Shown here in pieces: positions 1 through 8,514 of a stretch of DNA of 33,867 nucleotides. The position numbers and the translations under genes were made by a program. Under the pieces are notes generated by a model, which saw nothing but the letters and a program-made list of their open reading frames with translations, was not told where the DNA came from and searched no databases. How positions within the stretch are numbered: position 1 is the first letter of the stretch; each line of letters begins with the position of its first letter. Where the stretch lies: NCBI GenBank assembly GCA_003142615.1, contig PLMW01000061.1, forward strand, positions 48,147 to 82,013, given 5' to 3'. The stretch is from Opitutia bacterium. Lineage in GTDB: Bacteria; Verrucomicrobiota; Verrucomicrobiia; Opitutales; Opitutaceae.

Positions 1-669
1 GTGCAAGTCGGCGATCCGGGCGTCATCCCAGATCTCCAGTCGCGCCGGTCGCCAGATGCCGCTGGTCACGAACCGCGGTCCCCAGTCCCAGCCGTATTCG
101 TAGGCCGCCTTGCGCACATAGGTCTTCTCCGCAATGCCGATCGGCGTGCGCCAGCGGTCACCCGCGGCCGCCTTTTCTGCCGCCTTGATGGGCGAGGGAA
201 AGACGATGCGGAGCAGATTGTCGCCAGGGTGGAGGAAGGGCTTCGCGTCGACCCGCCAGATCCGGAACATGTTGTCCGCCGTAAGCGCCGGCTGGCCGTT
301 GAGCGACACCTCGCAGTAGGCATCCAAGCCGTCGAAGACGAGTTCCACATGGTTGTGCCGCAGCAAATCGGCGGAAATCGGCAGCGTTTTGCGGTATTCC
401 CAGTCGGCTCCTTCGATCCACTGGAGTTTGGATTCGTTGTCGCGGAAGAAGGGATCCGGAATGATCTGGTGGCGCAGCAAGTCGAGGTGGACGTCGCCCG
501 GCACCTGCGCGGGACGCCATTCCGCCGCCGCGGAACCGTCCGCCGGCACCTGCTGGCGAAACTCCCAGCCGTCGTCGAGGGAGATCATTTGTCTCGCCGC
601 CGCCCCGGCGACAGCGGGAGCCGTGAGACCGGCCAACACAAGGGAAACAGGCAGAAGCGGGATGTGCAT
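1..669 (-). CDS. Beta-mannosidase (GH2 family), N-terminal part, cut by window edge
   Basis: The reading frame is open from the ATG at 669 to the window edge and gives the first 223 residues. Residues 1-23 look like a signal peptide, so the enzyme is probably exported. The GH2 sugar-binding (jelly-roll) domain follows. The stretch PFFRDNESKLQWIEGADW (73-90) and YGWDWGPRFVTSGIWRP (192-208) match the signature region of beta-mannosidases, which release terminal beta-mannose from mannans and N-glycans. The catalytic TIM barrel and its two glutamates would lie beyond the left edge, so activity cannot be judged. The gene diverges from the sugar permease at 884, with 214 bp between the two starts, which fits linked sugar breakdown and uptake. 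Family confidence is high; the exact substrate is inferred. Confidence 0.88.
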   Translation of the reverse strand, partial: MHIPLLPVSLVLAGLTAPAVAGAAARQMISLDDGWEFRQQVPADGSAAAEWRPAQVPGDVHLDLLRHQIIPDPFFRDNESKLQWIEGADWEYRKTLPISADLLRHNHVELVFDGLDAYCEVSLNGQPALTADNMFRIWRVDAKPFLHPGDNLLRIVFPSPIKAAEKAAAGDRWRTPIGIAEKTYVRKAAYEYGWDWGPRFVTSGIWRPARLEIWDDARIADLH

Positions 670-883
670 GATTTTATCTCCGGTTGGGAGACTAAAACCA
701 AGGAGTGGGCGCCGGGACAAGCGGATTACCGCGACCGCCCCGCGCAGGTCGATCGCATCAATGCCGGGGCAGGGCGCCGGTGGAAAGGGGCGCGGATTTG
801 GCTTCTTCTTTTCCGCTGGATCAGACAGAAAGCGGCGCCCCGTCAGTGTTCCCGCCGTGCGGCAGCTTTTCCCCCAATCCCTC

Positions 884-2293
884 ATGACCCCCGAGCAATC
901 TTCCTCCGCACCCTCCCGCGACGCGCCCGTCGCCGCGAATCCCACCTATCGCGGCCCTTTCGCGATCATGACCGTGCTTTTCTTCATGTGGGGATTCATG
1001 ACGGTGTGGAACGACATCCTGATTCCCCGGTTCAAGGACGCCTTCACGCTGAACTATTTTCAGGCGATGCTGGTGCAGTTCGCCTTTTTCGGCGCCTACG
1101 CCGTCGGCGCGCTCGTCTATTATGGGGTGGCCCTCGTCTCCGGCGACCCGATCAACCAAATCGGGTACAAGAACGGTGTGACCATCGGGCTCTTGGTGGC
1201 GGCTGTCGGCAGCGCCTTGTTCTATCCCGCCGCGGTCATGAGCTCGTATCCGTTCTTCCTGCTCGCGCTGTTCATCGTGGGCCTGGGTTTTGCCATGCTG
1301 CAGATCGCAGCCAATCCCTACGTCACGATCCTGGGGCCGGAGCGGACGGCCTCGAGCCGGCTCAATCTCTCCCAGGCGTTCAACTCCTTTGGCACCACCA
1401 TCGGACCGCTCATCGGCGGCTGGCTGATCTTCCGCGTGTTCACCCATGCGGGCGCCCACGGAGCGGACTCGGTCAAGGTGCCGTACCTGTGCTTTGCGGC
1501 TGTGTTTGCGCTGCTGGCCCTGTTCTTCCGATCGGCCCACCTGCCGGCCTTCACCAACCGCGAAGCGATCCGCCGCGGCGACAGCCCGCTGAGGTACGCC
1601 CACACCGTGCTCGGGGTCGGCGCAATCTTCATGTACGTCGGCGGTGAGGTCACGGTCGGGAGTTCGCTCATCAACTTCCTCGGCTCACCCCGGCTCGGCG
1701 GACTGTCACATGAAGCGGCCAGCCGCTACCTGTCCTTCTACTGGGGCGGGCTGATGATCGGGCGATTCATGGGCGCCTTCGCCCTGAGCGACCTCCGACC
1801 GGCGCTGAAACGGGCGCTGGTGGTGCTGGTTCCTGTCGCGGCCTTCGCCGTCGTCGCCGGCATCGCCGACCTGGCCACCGCGGTGCGGTACGGCGCCTTC
1901 CTCGGCCTCCTGCTGGCCGCCTTCTTTCTCGGCGGTGCGAGTCCGCAGCGGATGCTGGCGCTCTTCAGCGCGCTGATCGTGATCCTGCTCGCCGTCGGCA
2001 TGAGCGCCGCCGGCGATGCCGCGAAATGGGCGGTTGTGGCCGTCGGGTTGTTCTGCTCGGTGATGTGGTCGAACATTTTCTCCCTGGCCATCGACGGCCT
2101 GGGCGCGCTCAAGAGCCAGGCGTCGTCGCTCCTCGTCATGGCCATCCTCGGCGGCGCGGTGCTGCCGCCGATCCAGGGCGCGGTGGCCGATCGCTTCGGC
2201 ATTCAGGCGTCGTTCGCCGTGCCAATCGTCGCCTTCGTCTACGTCGCGTTCTACGGCCTGTACGGTTACCGCGCCGGGCGGCGGACACACTGA
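884..2293 (+). CDS. MFS sugar:H+ symporter, FucP/GluP family
   Basis: The protein has 469 residues and about 12 hydrophobic segments, the usual size for the FucP/GluP family of the major facilitator superfamily. The ATG at 884 places a short polar N-terminus before TM1; the frame is open further upstream but that part reads as non-coding. The TM1 motif FFMWGFMTVWNDILIP (33-48) carries D44, equivalent to the proton-coupling Asp46 of E. coli FucP. The TM4 motif LQIAANPYVTILGPE (139-153) has Gln140 where FucP has Glu135. That Gln is typical of the glucose/galactose branch, so glucose, galactose or mannose is more likely than fucose. It diverges from a beta-mannosidase and may import its product. 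The substrate is an inference. Confidence 0.88.
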   Translation: MTPEQSSSAPSRDAPVAANPTYRGPFAIMTVLFFMWGFMTVWNDILIPRFKDAFTLNYFQAMLVQFAFFGAYAVGALVYYGVALVSGDPINQIGYKNGVTIGLLVAAVGSALFYPAAVMSSYPFFLLALFIVGLGFAMLQIAANPYVTILGPERTASSRLNLSQAFNSFGTTIGPLIGGWLIFRVFTHAGAHGADSVKVPYLCFAAVFALLALFFRSAHLPAFTNREAIRRGDSPLRYAHTVLGVGAIFMYVGGEVTVGSSLINFLGSPRLGGLSHEAASRYLSFYWGGLMIGRFMGAFALSDLRPALKRALVVLVPVAAFAVVAGIADLATAVRYGAFLGLLLAAFFLGGASPQRMLALFSALIVILLAVGMSAAGDAAKWAVVAVGLFCSVMWSNIFSLAIDGLGALKSQASSLLVMAILGGAVLPPIQGAVADRFGIQASFAVPIVAFVYVAFYGLYGYRAGRRTH

Positions 2294-2365
2294 TGCTCCG
2301 GCGGGGCGGAAAAACGTGGCCGGGCGGCCGTTTGTGGAGCGACGCCCTGAGACCGTGGGCGCAGC

Positions 2366-4210
2366 TTACACGCTTTCGAGCAGTTTGTAGATCCGCGCGA
2401 TCATTTTCTGCGGATCATCGAGCAGGCCGGCGGCGATGAGGGCGTTGTCGAGCACCTGTTCGGCCATGAGTTTCGCCACATCCGGCTTCGCGTCCTTGGC
2501 GGCCGCGAGGTGTTTGATGACGGCATGGCGCGGATTGAACTGCAACTCCACGCGCGGCGGCGTGTCCTCGGCCCCCTCGACCTTCATGGCCTTCATGAGG
2601 CGGCGCATGTGCGGCGACATGAGCTTGTCGGCGCTGAGCGCGAGGGCGGGGGAGTCGACGAGGCGGCCGCTGGCCTTCACCTCGGCCACGCGGTCGCCGA
2701 GCGTCTCCTTGAGCCAGACGGCGAGCGCCTTGGACTGCTCCTTGGTAAGCGCGTCCGCGCCCGGCGGCGTGGGCAGGTCATCCAGTTTCACGTCCGCGTG
2801 GTCGGCGGCGATCAGACGCCTGCCGTCGAACTCGTGCACGTGGCTCATGACGTATTCGTCGACGCTCTCATAACAGAAGAGCACCTCGAGGTTGCGGGCG
2901 CGGAATCCCTCGAGATACGGGCCGGCCTCGATCGCGACGCGGTTCGGACCGACGAGGAAATAAATCTCCTTCTGCCCGTCCTTCAGGCGCGAGACGTAGT
3001 CGGCGAAGCTGGTAAGCTCGCCCCTGGCCGTGAGCGACGACTCGTAGCGCAGCAACTTCATCAGGTCCTTCTGGTAGGTCTCGTCGAGCGCGGCACCCTC
3101 CTTGAGGTACACGCCGAAGCGCCGGTAGAACTCCTTGTAGCCGTCGGGCCGGTCCTTCGCCTCCTCCTCGAGGGATTTGAGGAAACGGCGCGTGAGCACC
3201 CGGCCGAGTTTGGCAATGAGGGCGCGGTCCTGCGGCATTTCACGCGAGATGTTCAGCGGCAGGTCCTCGCTGTCGACCACGCCCTTGAGGAAGCGCAGCC
3301 ACTCGGGCAGCAGGTCCTTCGGGTGCGGGTCGATGAGGATCTTGCGGCAGTACAGCGCCACCGCCGGCTCGGCGCGGACCAGGCCGAAGCGCTCGGGGCT
3401 CTCCTCGGGCACGAAGAGCAGGGCGTTGATGGCCAGCGGGGCGTCGGCGCTGAAATGCAGGCGCAGGCGCGGGGCGTCGAAGGCGTTGGCCTGGAACTTG
3501 TAGAATTCGGTGTACTCCTCGTCCTTGATCTCGTTCTTGTTGCGCAGCCAGAGGGCCTGGATGGTGTTGACGCGCTTGCCATTCAGGTTGATCGGGAACT
3601 GGACGAACGAGGAGTAGCGCTTGAGGATGCCCTCGATCTTCGAGGCGAGGCTGAACTCGCGGCACTCGTCCTTTAATTCGACCACGATCTTGCAGCCACG
3701 GCGCTGGCCCTCGGCCTCCTCGATCGTGTAGCTGCCGGAGCCGTCCGACTCCCACACCTGCCCGGGCTCGGCGGGCCGCCAGGAGTGGGCAAAAACGCGC
3801 ACGCGCTTCGCCACCATGAAGACGCTGTAGAAACCGACGCCGAACTGGCCGATGAGGCTGGTGCCTTTCGCCTCGGATTCGCTCAGCGCCTTGAGGAAGG
3901 CCTTCGAGCCGGAGTGGGCGATGGTGCCGAGGTTCTCGATCAGCTCGGCCCGCGTCATGCCCACGCCAAAATCCTGGATCGTGAACGTCTTCGCGGCGTC
4001 GTCCGTGGTGAGGTTGATCTCCGGCGGCAGGCGGTCGTCGAAGATCTCCTTCTCGGTGAACTGGAGGTGGCGCAGCTTCTCGAGCGCGTCGGAGGCGTTG
4101 GAGACCAGCTCGCGCACGAAGATCTCCTTCTCCGTGTAGAGCGAGTGGATGACGATATCGAGCAGCTGCCGGACCTCGGCCTGGAACTCGAACTGTTGCG
4201 GAGTGGACAT
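2366..4210 (-). CDS. htpG: Chaperone HtpG (bacterial Hsp90)
   Basis: The 614-residue protein is the normal length for bacterial Hsp90, an ATP-driven homodimeric cytosolic chaperone. The N-terminal GHKL ATPase motifs are visible: ELVSNASDA near residue 35 (Mg/ATP-binding helix), DFGVGM near 80, and GQFGVGFYS near 122 (lid and gamma-phosphate contacts). The middle domain has the LPLNISREMPQ segment and the conserved arginine region after it. The C-terminal dimerisation domain is complete. The start is the ATG at 4210, giving the typical MSTPQQFEFQAEVRQLL beginning. The sequence directly before the ATG is a pyrimidine-rich heptad repeat with no clear Shine-Dalgarno, which is unusual. The gene is convergent with the sugar permease. 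Confidence 0.97.
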   Translation of the reverse strand: MSTPQQFEFQAEVRQLLDIVIHSLYTEKEIFVRELVSNASDALEKLRHLQFTEKEIFDDRLPPEINLTTDDAAKTFTIQDFGVGMTRAELIENLGTIAHSGSKAFLKALSESEAKGTSLIGQFGVGFYSVFMVAKRVRVFAHSWRPAEPGQVWESDGSGSYTIEEAEGQRRGCKIVVELKDECREFSLASKIEGILKRYSSFVQFPINLNGKRVNTIQALWLRNKNEIKDEEYTEFYKFQANAFDAPRLRLHFSADAPLAINALLFVPEESPERFGLVRAEPAVALYCRKILIDPHPKDLLPEWLRFLKGVVDSEDLPLNISREMPQDRALIAKLGRVLTRRFLKSLEEEAKDRPDGYKEFYRRFGVYLKEGAALDETYQKDLMKLLRYESSLTARGELTSFADYVSRLKDGQKEIYFLVGPNRVAIEAGPYLEGFRARNLEVLFCYESVDEYVMSHVHEFDGRRLIAADHADVKLDDLPTPPGADALTKEQSKALAVWLKETLGDRVAEVKASGRLVDSPALALSADKLMSPHMRRLMKAMKVEGAEDTPPRVELQFNPRHAVIKHLAAAKDAKPDVAKLMAEQVLDNALIAAGLLDDPQKMIARIYKLLESV

Positions 4211-4213
4211 GCG

Positions 4214-4255
4214 GGGAGTGAGGGTAAAAGTGAAGGTGAGGGTGAGAAAGGAGAC
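4214..4255. repeat. Short heptad repeat in the htpG leader
   Basis: Six consecutive 7-bp units rich in GTGAGGG/GTGAAGG can be read on the plus strand just before the htpG start. On the coding strand the leader is therefore C/T-rich where a purine-rich ribosome binding site would be expected. The units are degenerate but the period of 7 matches the longer arrays at 28-31 kb. Confidence 0.5.
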
Positions 4256-4390
4256 AAACTAGCAAAACGCCGTGGATAAAATCAAGAGGCAGCTGAGTTA
4301 CTAACCTTTATATGCCTCGTGTGGCCAGTACCTCCATCCGAAAGATAAGCGTGCACGCTGTGTCGTAGAATCATACCGTAAGCCGATGTC

Positions 4391-4738
4391 ATGCGACTCG
4401 TGATCGTTGAAAGCCCCTACGCCGGAGACATCGAGGCCAACGTCGCCTACGCGCGTGCCTGCCTCCGCGACGCGCTTGCCCGGGGCGAGGCCCCGTTCGC
4501 CTGTCACCTGCTTTACACGCAGCCCGGCGTGCTGCGCGACGAAGTGCCGGCGGAGCGCCAACAGGGCATGGACGCCGGATGGGCTTGGTACCAAGCGGCC
4601 GACGCCTGCGTGGTTTACACCGACCGCGGCATCTCGCCCGGGATGGAAGCCGGCATTGCCGTCGCCCGCGCCGCGGGCAAGCCCGTCGAGTACCGGTCAC
4701 TCACGTCCGGCCAGAAAGCAGATATAACACGGGCCTGA
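4391..4738 (+). CDS. DUF7768/DUF4406-like protein, nucleoside 2-deoxyribosyltransferase fold
   Basis: A 115-residue protein starting MRLVIVESPYAGD. It shows the pattern of the small nucleoside-2-deoxyribosyltransferase-like families: an N-terminal beta strand followed by SPYAGD, a central helix, a strand ending in VVYTDRG, and the motif GISPGMEAGI near 77-86. In that fold the glutamate of the GMxxE/A region binds the nucleotide ribose or acts as nucleophile. The biochemical role of these short stand-alone members is not established. The gene is divergent from htpG (180 bp apart) and convergent with the DUF4190-type gene. No clear ribosome binding site is seen. Confidence 0.7.
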   Translation: MRLVIVESPYAGDIEANVAYARACLRDALARGEAPFACHLLYTQPGVLRDEVPAERQQGMDAGWAWYQAADACVVYTDRGISPGMEAGIAVARAAGKPVEYRSLTSGQKADITRA

Positions 4739-4766
4739 CACCGTCCTTCGGTGGGCCCGCTGACCC

Positions 4767-5621
4767 TCAGTGGTGTGTCAGCGCGGCAATGACCATGACC
4801 AGAAGGACTACGAGCAGCACATGGACCGCCACGGACAGCGATCCGCAGACGATGCCAATCCACGCATGCACACTGCCCCGGATCACGGGATCCCGCGCTC
4901 GTTTTTTCAGTCCGGACACGCCCAGCCCCACGGCCGCCACGCCGAAAAAGAACCCGAGCACCGGGATCACGCTGAAGACACCCAGGTAGTACGCCGTCAG
5001 CGCGTGCGGGTTCTTGTACGGGATGATCCCGCCGGTCGCGTCGCCTCGATTGTCCACCACTCTGGTGGGAGCTGGCGTCGTCGTCGCCGCCGCCAGGGGC
5101 GGCGGAGTGGCGCTGATGGAGCCGGCGGCGGAGGCCGCGGGCAGCGACGGCGCGGCGCCGCGCGGCGGTTGCCCGGCGCTGGCGGTGGCCTGGGCTTCAT
5201 AGGCCTCGCGCACTGAGTCGCGCAAAAGAACGACCAAGGTGAAGGCGCCGAGCAGGGTGCCCAGCGGCATGTGCAGGAGATTCAGGCACGCCACGGCAAG
5301 CGAAAACGTCCGGCCCTTGCGCGCCCGCAGGCAAAACGCCGAGATCAGGTTGGCGAAACCAGACAAAAGAAACCACAACCCGAAGATGACGTAGAACCAC
5401 TTGAAGATGGCGAACACCTGGGGCGGCTGCGGCTGCTGCTTGTGCCCCGCCCACTGCGACGAATTCAAAATAAAGGCGTGGAAGAACGCGTAGTGGCCGA
5501 CGACAAACAGGATGCCCACCACGCTCAGCGCGGCCCCGATGAAATGGAAAACGGTCAACAGCCGCAGGTGGTCGGCATCGATTTTGCGCTGATCGCGGTA
5601 GAGTGGGGTCAATTCGGTCAT
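4767..5621 (-). CDS. DUF4190-type membrane protein
   Basis: The 284-residue protein has two membrane parts joined by a low-complexity Ala/Pro/Thr linker of about 45 residues (near 155-195). The N-terminal part has about three hydrophobic segments (near 23-50, 75-100 and 108-135). The C-terminal part begins IIPYKNPHALTAYYLG and has two to three hydrophobic segments with the glycine-rich GVAAVGLGVSGLKKR pattern of DUF4190 proteins. Function is unknown; such proteins sit in the cytoplasmic membrane and occur next to varied genes. The start at 5621 is the first ATG of the open frame and precedes a Lys/Arg/Asp-rich cytoplasmic N-terminus. Confidence 0.7.
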   Translation of the reverse strand: MTELTPLYRDQRKIDADHLRLLTVFHFIGAALSVVGILFVVGHYAFFHAFILNSSQWAGHKQQPQPPQVFAIFKWFYVIFGLWFLLSGFANLISAFCLRARKGRTFSLAVACLNLLHMPLGTLLGAFTLVVLLRDSVREAYEAQATASAGQPPRGAAPSLPAASAAGSISATPPPLAAATTTPAPTRVVDNRGDATGGIIPYKNPHALTAYYLGVFSVIPVLGFFFGVAAVGLGVSGLKKRARDPVIRGSVHAWIGIVCGSLSVAVHVLLVVLLVMVIAALTHH

Positions 5622-5705
5622 GGGGGTTGTGTCCCGACTCGGACGTTCGACGGTGGATCCTGACGGAAGCTGGAAGAATCGGAAGGATGATGTCGAAGCC
5701 GGCGG

Positions 5706-5820
5706 TTAAGTAAACAGCGCTTCGGCTCTGAGTTTCGTGGGCCGGCGCCAGCCGTGCCGCGCGGTCTTGAGCTCCTTGCTCACCGCGGAGGCGAAGATGC
5801 CGAGCGCGGGGTCATGACCG
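5706..5820 (-). pseudogene. Possible coding remnant in the 378-bp gap before the LptF/LptG gene
   Basis: On the minus strand the last 38 codons before a TAA at 5706 have the codon bias of the local genes and read GHDPALGIFASAVSKEL and onwards, ending RAEALFT. No start codon is in frame nearby: the only close ATG is in another frame and soon stops, and the DNA upstream turns A-rich. It may be the tail of a decayed gene or chance. The rest of the gap (5622-5705 and 5821-5999) shows nothing recognisable beyond an A-rich stretch at 5830-5850 that could belong to the downstream gene's promoter. Confidence 0.3.
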
Positions 5821-5999
5821 GTGACTTTTGCCGAAAAACAAAACCCACTGCAACTTGAACAGGGTTCTTCGATTCGCGCGGGTCGCGCCGGGCCAGTCAC
5901 GGCAAGGGTCGCTGACCCGCTGCCAGGCCGGGGCGGCGGCGCCGGCGGCGGACTTTGCGCTTTGCCTCGGCGCCGTTCTCCCGTTTTAACTCCGTACCG

Positions 6000-7112
6000 T
6001 TGAAGATCCTCGACCGCCACATCCTCGGCGAATGGCTGAAAATTCTCGGCCTCGTGCTCACGGCCACGATCGGCCTGCTGCTCATGCAGGAGATGTACGA
6101 CGATTTCCGCGACCTCCTCGACGCCGGCGCCGGGGCGGTCGACATCCTTGTCTACTACGCCGTGCGCATGCCGAGTTTCCTCACGGTGGTGCTTCCACTC
6201 GCGCTGCTGATCTCGCTGCTTTACAGCCTCGGTCAGCTTCATCGGAACAACGAGTTCACCGCCATGCGCGCCGCGGGGCTCAGCCTCTTCCGCCTGACAC
6301 GTGGCATTTGGGTGATCGGCGTGCTGTGCTGCGGGCTCATGTGGTTGTTCAACTCGCGCGTCGTACCCTGGTCGGTCGAGGAATCGCGCCGCATCAAGGA
6401 CAGTCTGGAGTTCCGCCATCAGGCGCGCACCGACGGCATTGAGCACGCCGGCCTCGTCACGAGCGTGTCCTTCGACAACCGGGCGGAAGGACGTCTCTGG
6501 TACATCAACCGCTACAACCGTTTTGCCGGCCGCGCCTACGGCGTGACCGTGTCGGTGCTCGACGCGCAACGCCGCGAGACCACGCGCTATCTGGCGCGGG
6601 AGGCGGAGTACCGTCCCGCCACCCGCACATGGACGTTTCGCGACGGGTGCGAAGTCAGGTTCGATGTCGAAACGGGCGAAACCGTGCGTCCCATCACCTT
6701 TGTCGAACGGACCTTCGCGGATTTCCACGAGGATCCCCAGCTCATGCTGCTGATCGACCGCAATCCGATCGATCTCTCGTTCCGCGAATTGAAGCGCCTC
6801 ATCGACTACCTGACCATCGAGGGAAATCCGAAGGTCACAAAGTACGCCATGCGTTACTACAGCCTCATTGCCGACACCCTCGGCTGCCTGATTGTCATCG
6901 GCATCGCCATACCGTTTGCCGTGTCAGGCGTCCGGGTGAGCCCGGTCGTGGGCGTGTCGAAGTCGATTGGACTCTTTTTTGCCTATTACCTGCTTGTCAG
7001 CCTGGCGAACATGATCGGCGGGCGCGAGCTGCTCACGCCGCAGATTGCCGTCTGGCTGCCCAACCTTGTCATGGTGGGCGTGGCGGGATGGTTTTTCGCC
7101 CGCATGCGATGA
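6000..7112 (+). CDS. LptF/LptG family permease (YjgP/YjgQ), LPS export
   Basis: The product begins KILDRHILGEWLKILG, the standard start of LptF/LptG proteins, from a TTG codon at 6000 (370 residues). Another TTG at 5955 would add 15 unconserved residues. Three hydrophobic segments lie in the first 120 residues, a periplasmic beta-jellyroll domain spans about 130-260, and three more membrane segments close the protein. This is the half-transporter topology that, with LptB, extracts lipopolysaccharide from the inner membrane. RNNEFTAMRAAGLSL, a conserved cytoplasmic loop that contacts LptB, is present. Only one paralogue is in the window, so F versus G cannot be assigned. It is convergent with the SDR gene, with 39 bp between the ends. 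Confidence 0.9.
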   Translation: MKILDRHILGEWLKILGLVLTATIGLLLMQEMYDDFRDLLDAGAGAVDILVYYAVRMPSFLTVVLPLALLISLLYSLGQLHRNNEFTAMRAAGLSLFRLTRGIWVIGVLCCGLMWLFNSRVVPWSVEESRRIKDSLEFRHQARTDGIEHAGLVTSVSFDNRAEGRLWYINRYNRFAGRAYGVTVSVLDAQRRETTRYLAREAEYRPATRTWTFRDGCEVRFDVETGETVRPITFVERTFADFHEDPQLMLLIDRNPIDLSFRELKRLIDYLTIEGNPKVTKYAMRYYSLIADTLGCLIVIGIAIPFAVSGVRVSPVVGVSKSIGLFFAYYLLVSLANMIGGRELLTPQIAVWLPNLVMVGVAGWFFARMR

Positions 7113-7151
7113 TGCGGTACGACGGGCGCACGCCTGCCGCCACGCCGTCGT

Positions 7152-7913
7152 TCATGTCCGCAGATAGGAGGCGCCGTTGAGGTCGATGATGCAGCCGGTC
7201 ATCGACTCGGGCGCGTCGAGGGCCAGCCAGACGACGGCGCGGGCGACCTCCTCGGTGGTGGCCACGCGTCCCAGCGGAATATCCCGCACGATTTCGGCGC
7301 CCCGCGGGCCCTGCAGGTGGCCGGCCGCCATGTCGGTGTCGACCCAGCCGGGAGCGAGCGTGAATACAAAAATACGTTCGGGCGCCAACGCCTTGGCGAG
7401 CGACTGGCCGAAGGCATTGAGGCCCGCCTTGGCGGCGCCGTAGGCGGGGGCGCGGGCTTCGCCGCGAAACGCCCCCCGCGACGAGATGTTCACGATGCGG
7501 CCGCCGTTCGTGCGCCGCATGCCCTGGGCGGCAAGGAATGACAGGTGGGCCGGCGCGGTGAGATTCGCGGCCACGGTGCGATCCCACCTTTTCTGCCACT
7601 CGGCGAAGGTCACCTCTCCCGGGGCGTGCAGCTCGTAAATGCCGGCATTGTTCACCAATACGTCGATGCGGCCAAAGGCGCGCAGCACGCCGGCCACCAG
7701 CCCTTCAGGGGCGGTGGGAACGGTCAGGTCCGCGGCGAAAAGCGCGTGCCCGGTGCCGGGCAGCGCCGCCAGGATCGCCTCCGCCGCGGCGCGGTTTTGA
7801 TGGAAATGCACCGCCACGCGCGCCTCGCGCGCCGCGAGTTGCCGGGCAATCGTCCGGCCGATGCCGCGGGAGGCGCCGGTGACCAGGGCTACGGGATGAA
7901 ATGCGGCGGCCAT
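7152..7913 (-). CDS. Short-chain dehydrogenase/reductase (FabG-like SDR)
   Basis: The 253-residue protein is a classical SDR, an NAD(P)-dependent oxidoreductase. It has the cofactor motif TGASRGIG (12-19), the structural motif NNAG (88-91), a serine near 144-145 and the YxxxK pair Y158/K162. The ending DLNGASYLRT resembles the C-terminal part of FabG-like enzymes. The substrate is unknown. The ATG at 7913 is chosen because the fold begins directly after it. This start lies inside the end of dgkA (25-bp overlap), so the two genes are probably co-transcribed and translationally coupled. Confidence 0.9.
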   Translation of the reverse strand: MAAAFHPVALVTGASRGIGRTIARQLAAREARVAVHFHQNRAAAEAILAALPGTGHALFAADLTVPTAPEGLVAGVLRAFGRIDVLVNNAGIYELHAPGEVTFAEWQKRWDRTVAANLTAPAHLSFLAAQGMRRTNGGRIVNISSRGAFRGEARAPAYGAAKAGLNAFGQSLAKALAPERIFVFTLAPGWVDTDMAAGHLQGPRGAEIVRDIPLGRVATTEEVARAVVWLALDAPESMTGCIIDLNGASYLRT

Positions 7914-8326
7914 CGGATGAACTCGAGCTGCTCGATGCGGCGCCAGTTGGCGAAAATGATGATCAACCACACCACAATGCAATTCAGGTAGCTCAGAAAC
8001 ACCGCCGCACTCGCCATGTCCTTGGCGCGTTTGGCCATCGGATGCTTCTCGGTCGAAATATAGTCGATGGTCCACTCGATGGCGGAGTTGAGCAGTTCGA
8101 CAATGATGATGAGAAACAGCGCGGCGATCATCAGCGCGGTCGAAACGGCGTTGACCGGCAGGATGATCGCGAACGGCACCAGAATGATGGCAAAGATCAG
8201 ATCCTCGCGGAAGGATGGCTCGAACCTGAGAGCGGCGATAAAGCCCTCGACCGAGTAGCGCAGCGAGCTGAAGAAATTGCGAAAGCTGCGGCGCTTGAGG
8301 GATGAGGGTTCGGCAGGAGCGTCCAT
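7889..8326 (-). CDS. dgkA: Diacylglycerol kinase, prokaryotic DgkA family
   Basis: The 145-residue protein has three hydrophobic helices (about 43-58, 62-80 and 106-127) and an amphipathic N-terminus, as in trimeric DgkA. The signature VELLNSAIEWTIDYIS holds E77 and E84, spaced like the catalytic Glu69 and Glu76 of E. coli DgkA. The enzyme phosphorylates diacylglycerol or undecaprenol at the inner membrane, using ATP. Many non-proteobacterial members are undecaprenol kinases, so the lipid substrate is uncertain. It overlaps the downstream SDR start by 25 bp. Confidence 0.93.
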   Translation of the reverse strand: MDAPAEPSSLKRRSFRNFFSSLRYSVEGFIAALRFEPSFREDLIFAIILVPFAIILPVNAVSTALMIAALFLIIIVELLNSAIEWTIDYISTEKHPMAKRAKDMASAAVFLSYLNCIVVWLIIIFANWRRIEQLEFIRWPPHFIP

Positions 8327-8494
8327 ACCGCCGGCAAACTAGGCGCCCGGCCGGACTGGAGGAAGCCTGAAGTAAGGCGGGTCATCCCCGCGGCATGCGG
8401 CGAATTTTCCCGCGGCCAGGGTCGCCGTCGATCGGTGGGCCGCCATGTCCTGTCCCGGGGAAGGGTTGCGTCCGTTTTGGCGGGACGGCCATGG

Positions 8495-8514
8495 CAGGCG
8501 GATCTACCCGCCTG
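8495..8514. repeat. Hairpin at the 3' end of the SeqA-like gene
   Basis: A 7-bp perfect inverted repeat (CAGGCGG / CCGCCTG) surrounds a 6-base loop. The stop codon of the SeqA-like gene lies in the loop. There is no T-tract, so it is not a standard intrinsic terminator. The rest of the gap to dgkA (8327-8494) shows nothing recognisable. Confidence 0.5.

Noticed and set aside
2510-3676. Long plus-strand frame opposite htpG
   Set aside because: Its composition mirrors the third-position GC bias of htpG; htpG is unmistakable.
5706-6728. A 340-codon minus-strand frame opposite the LptF/LptG gene
   Set aside because: Most of it is antisense to a clear gene; only the last 38 codons outside it look code-like and are listed as a remnant.
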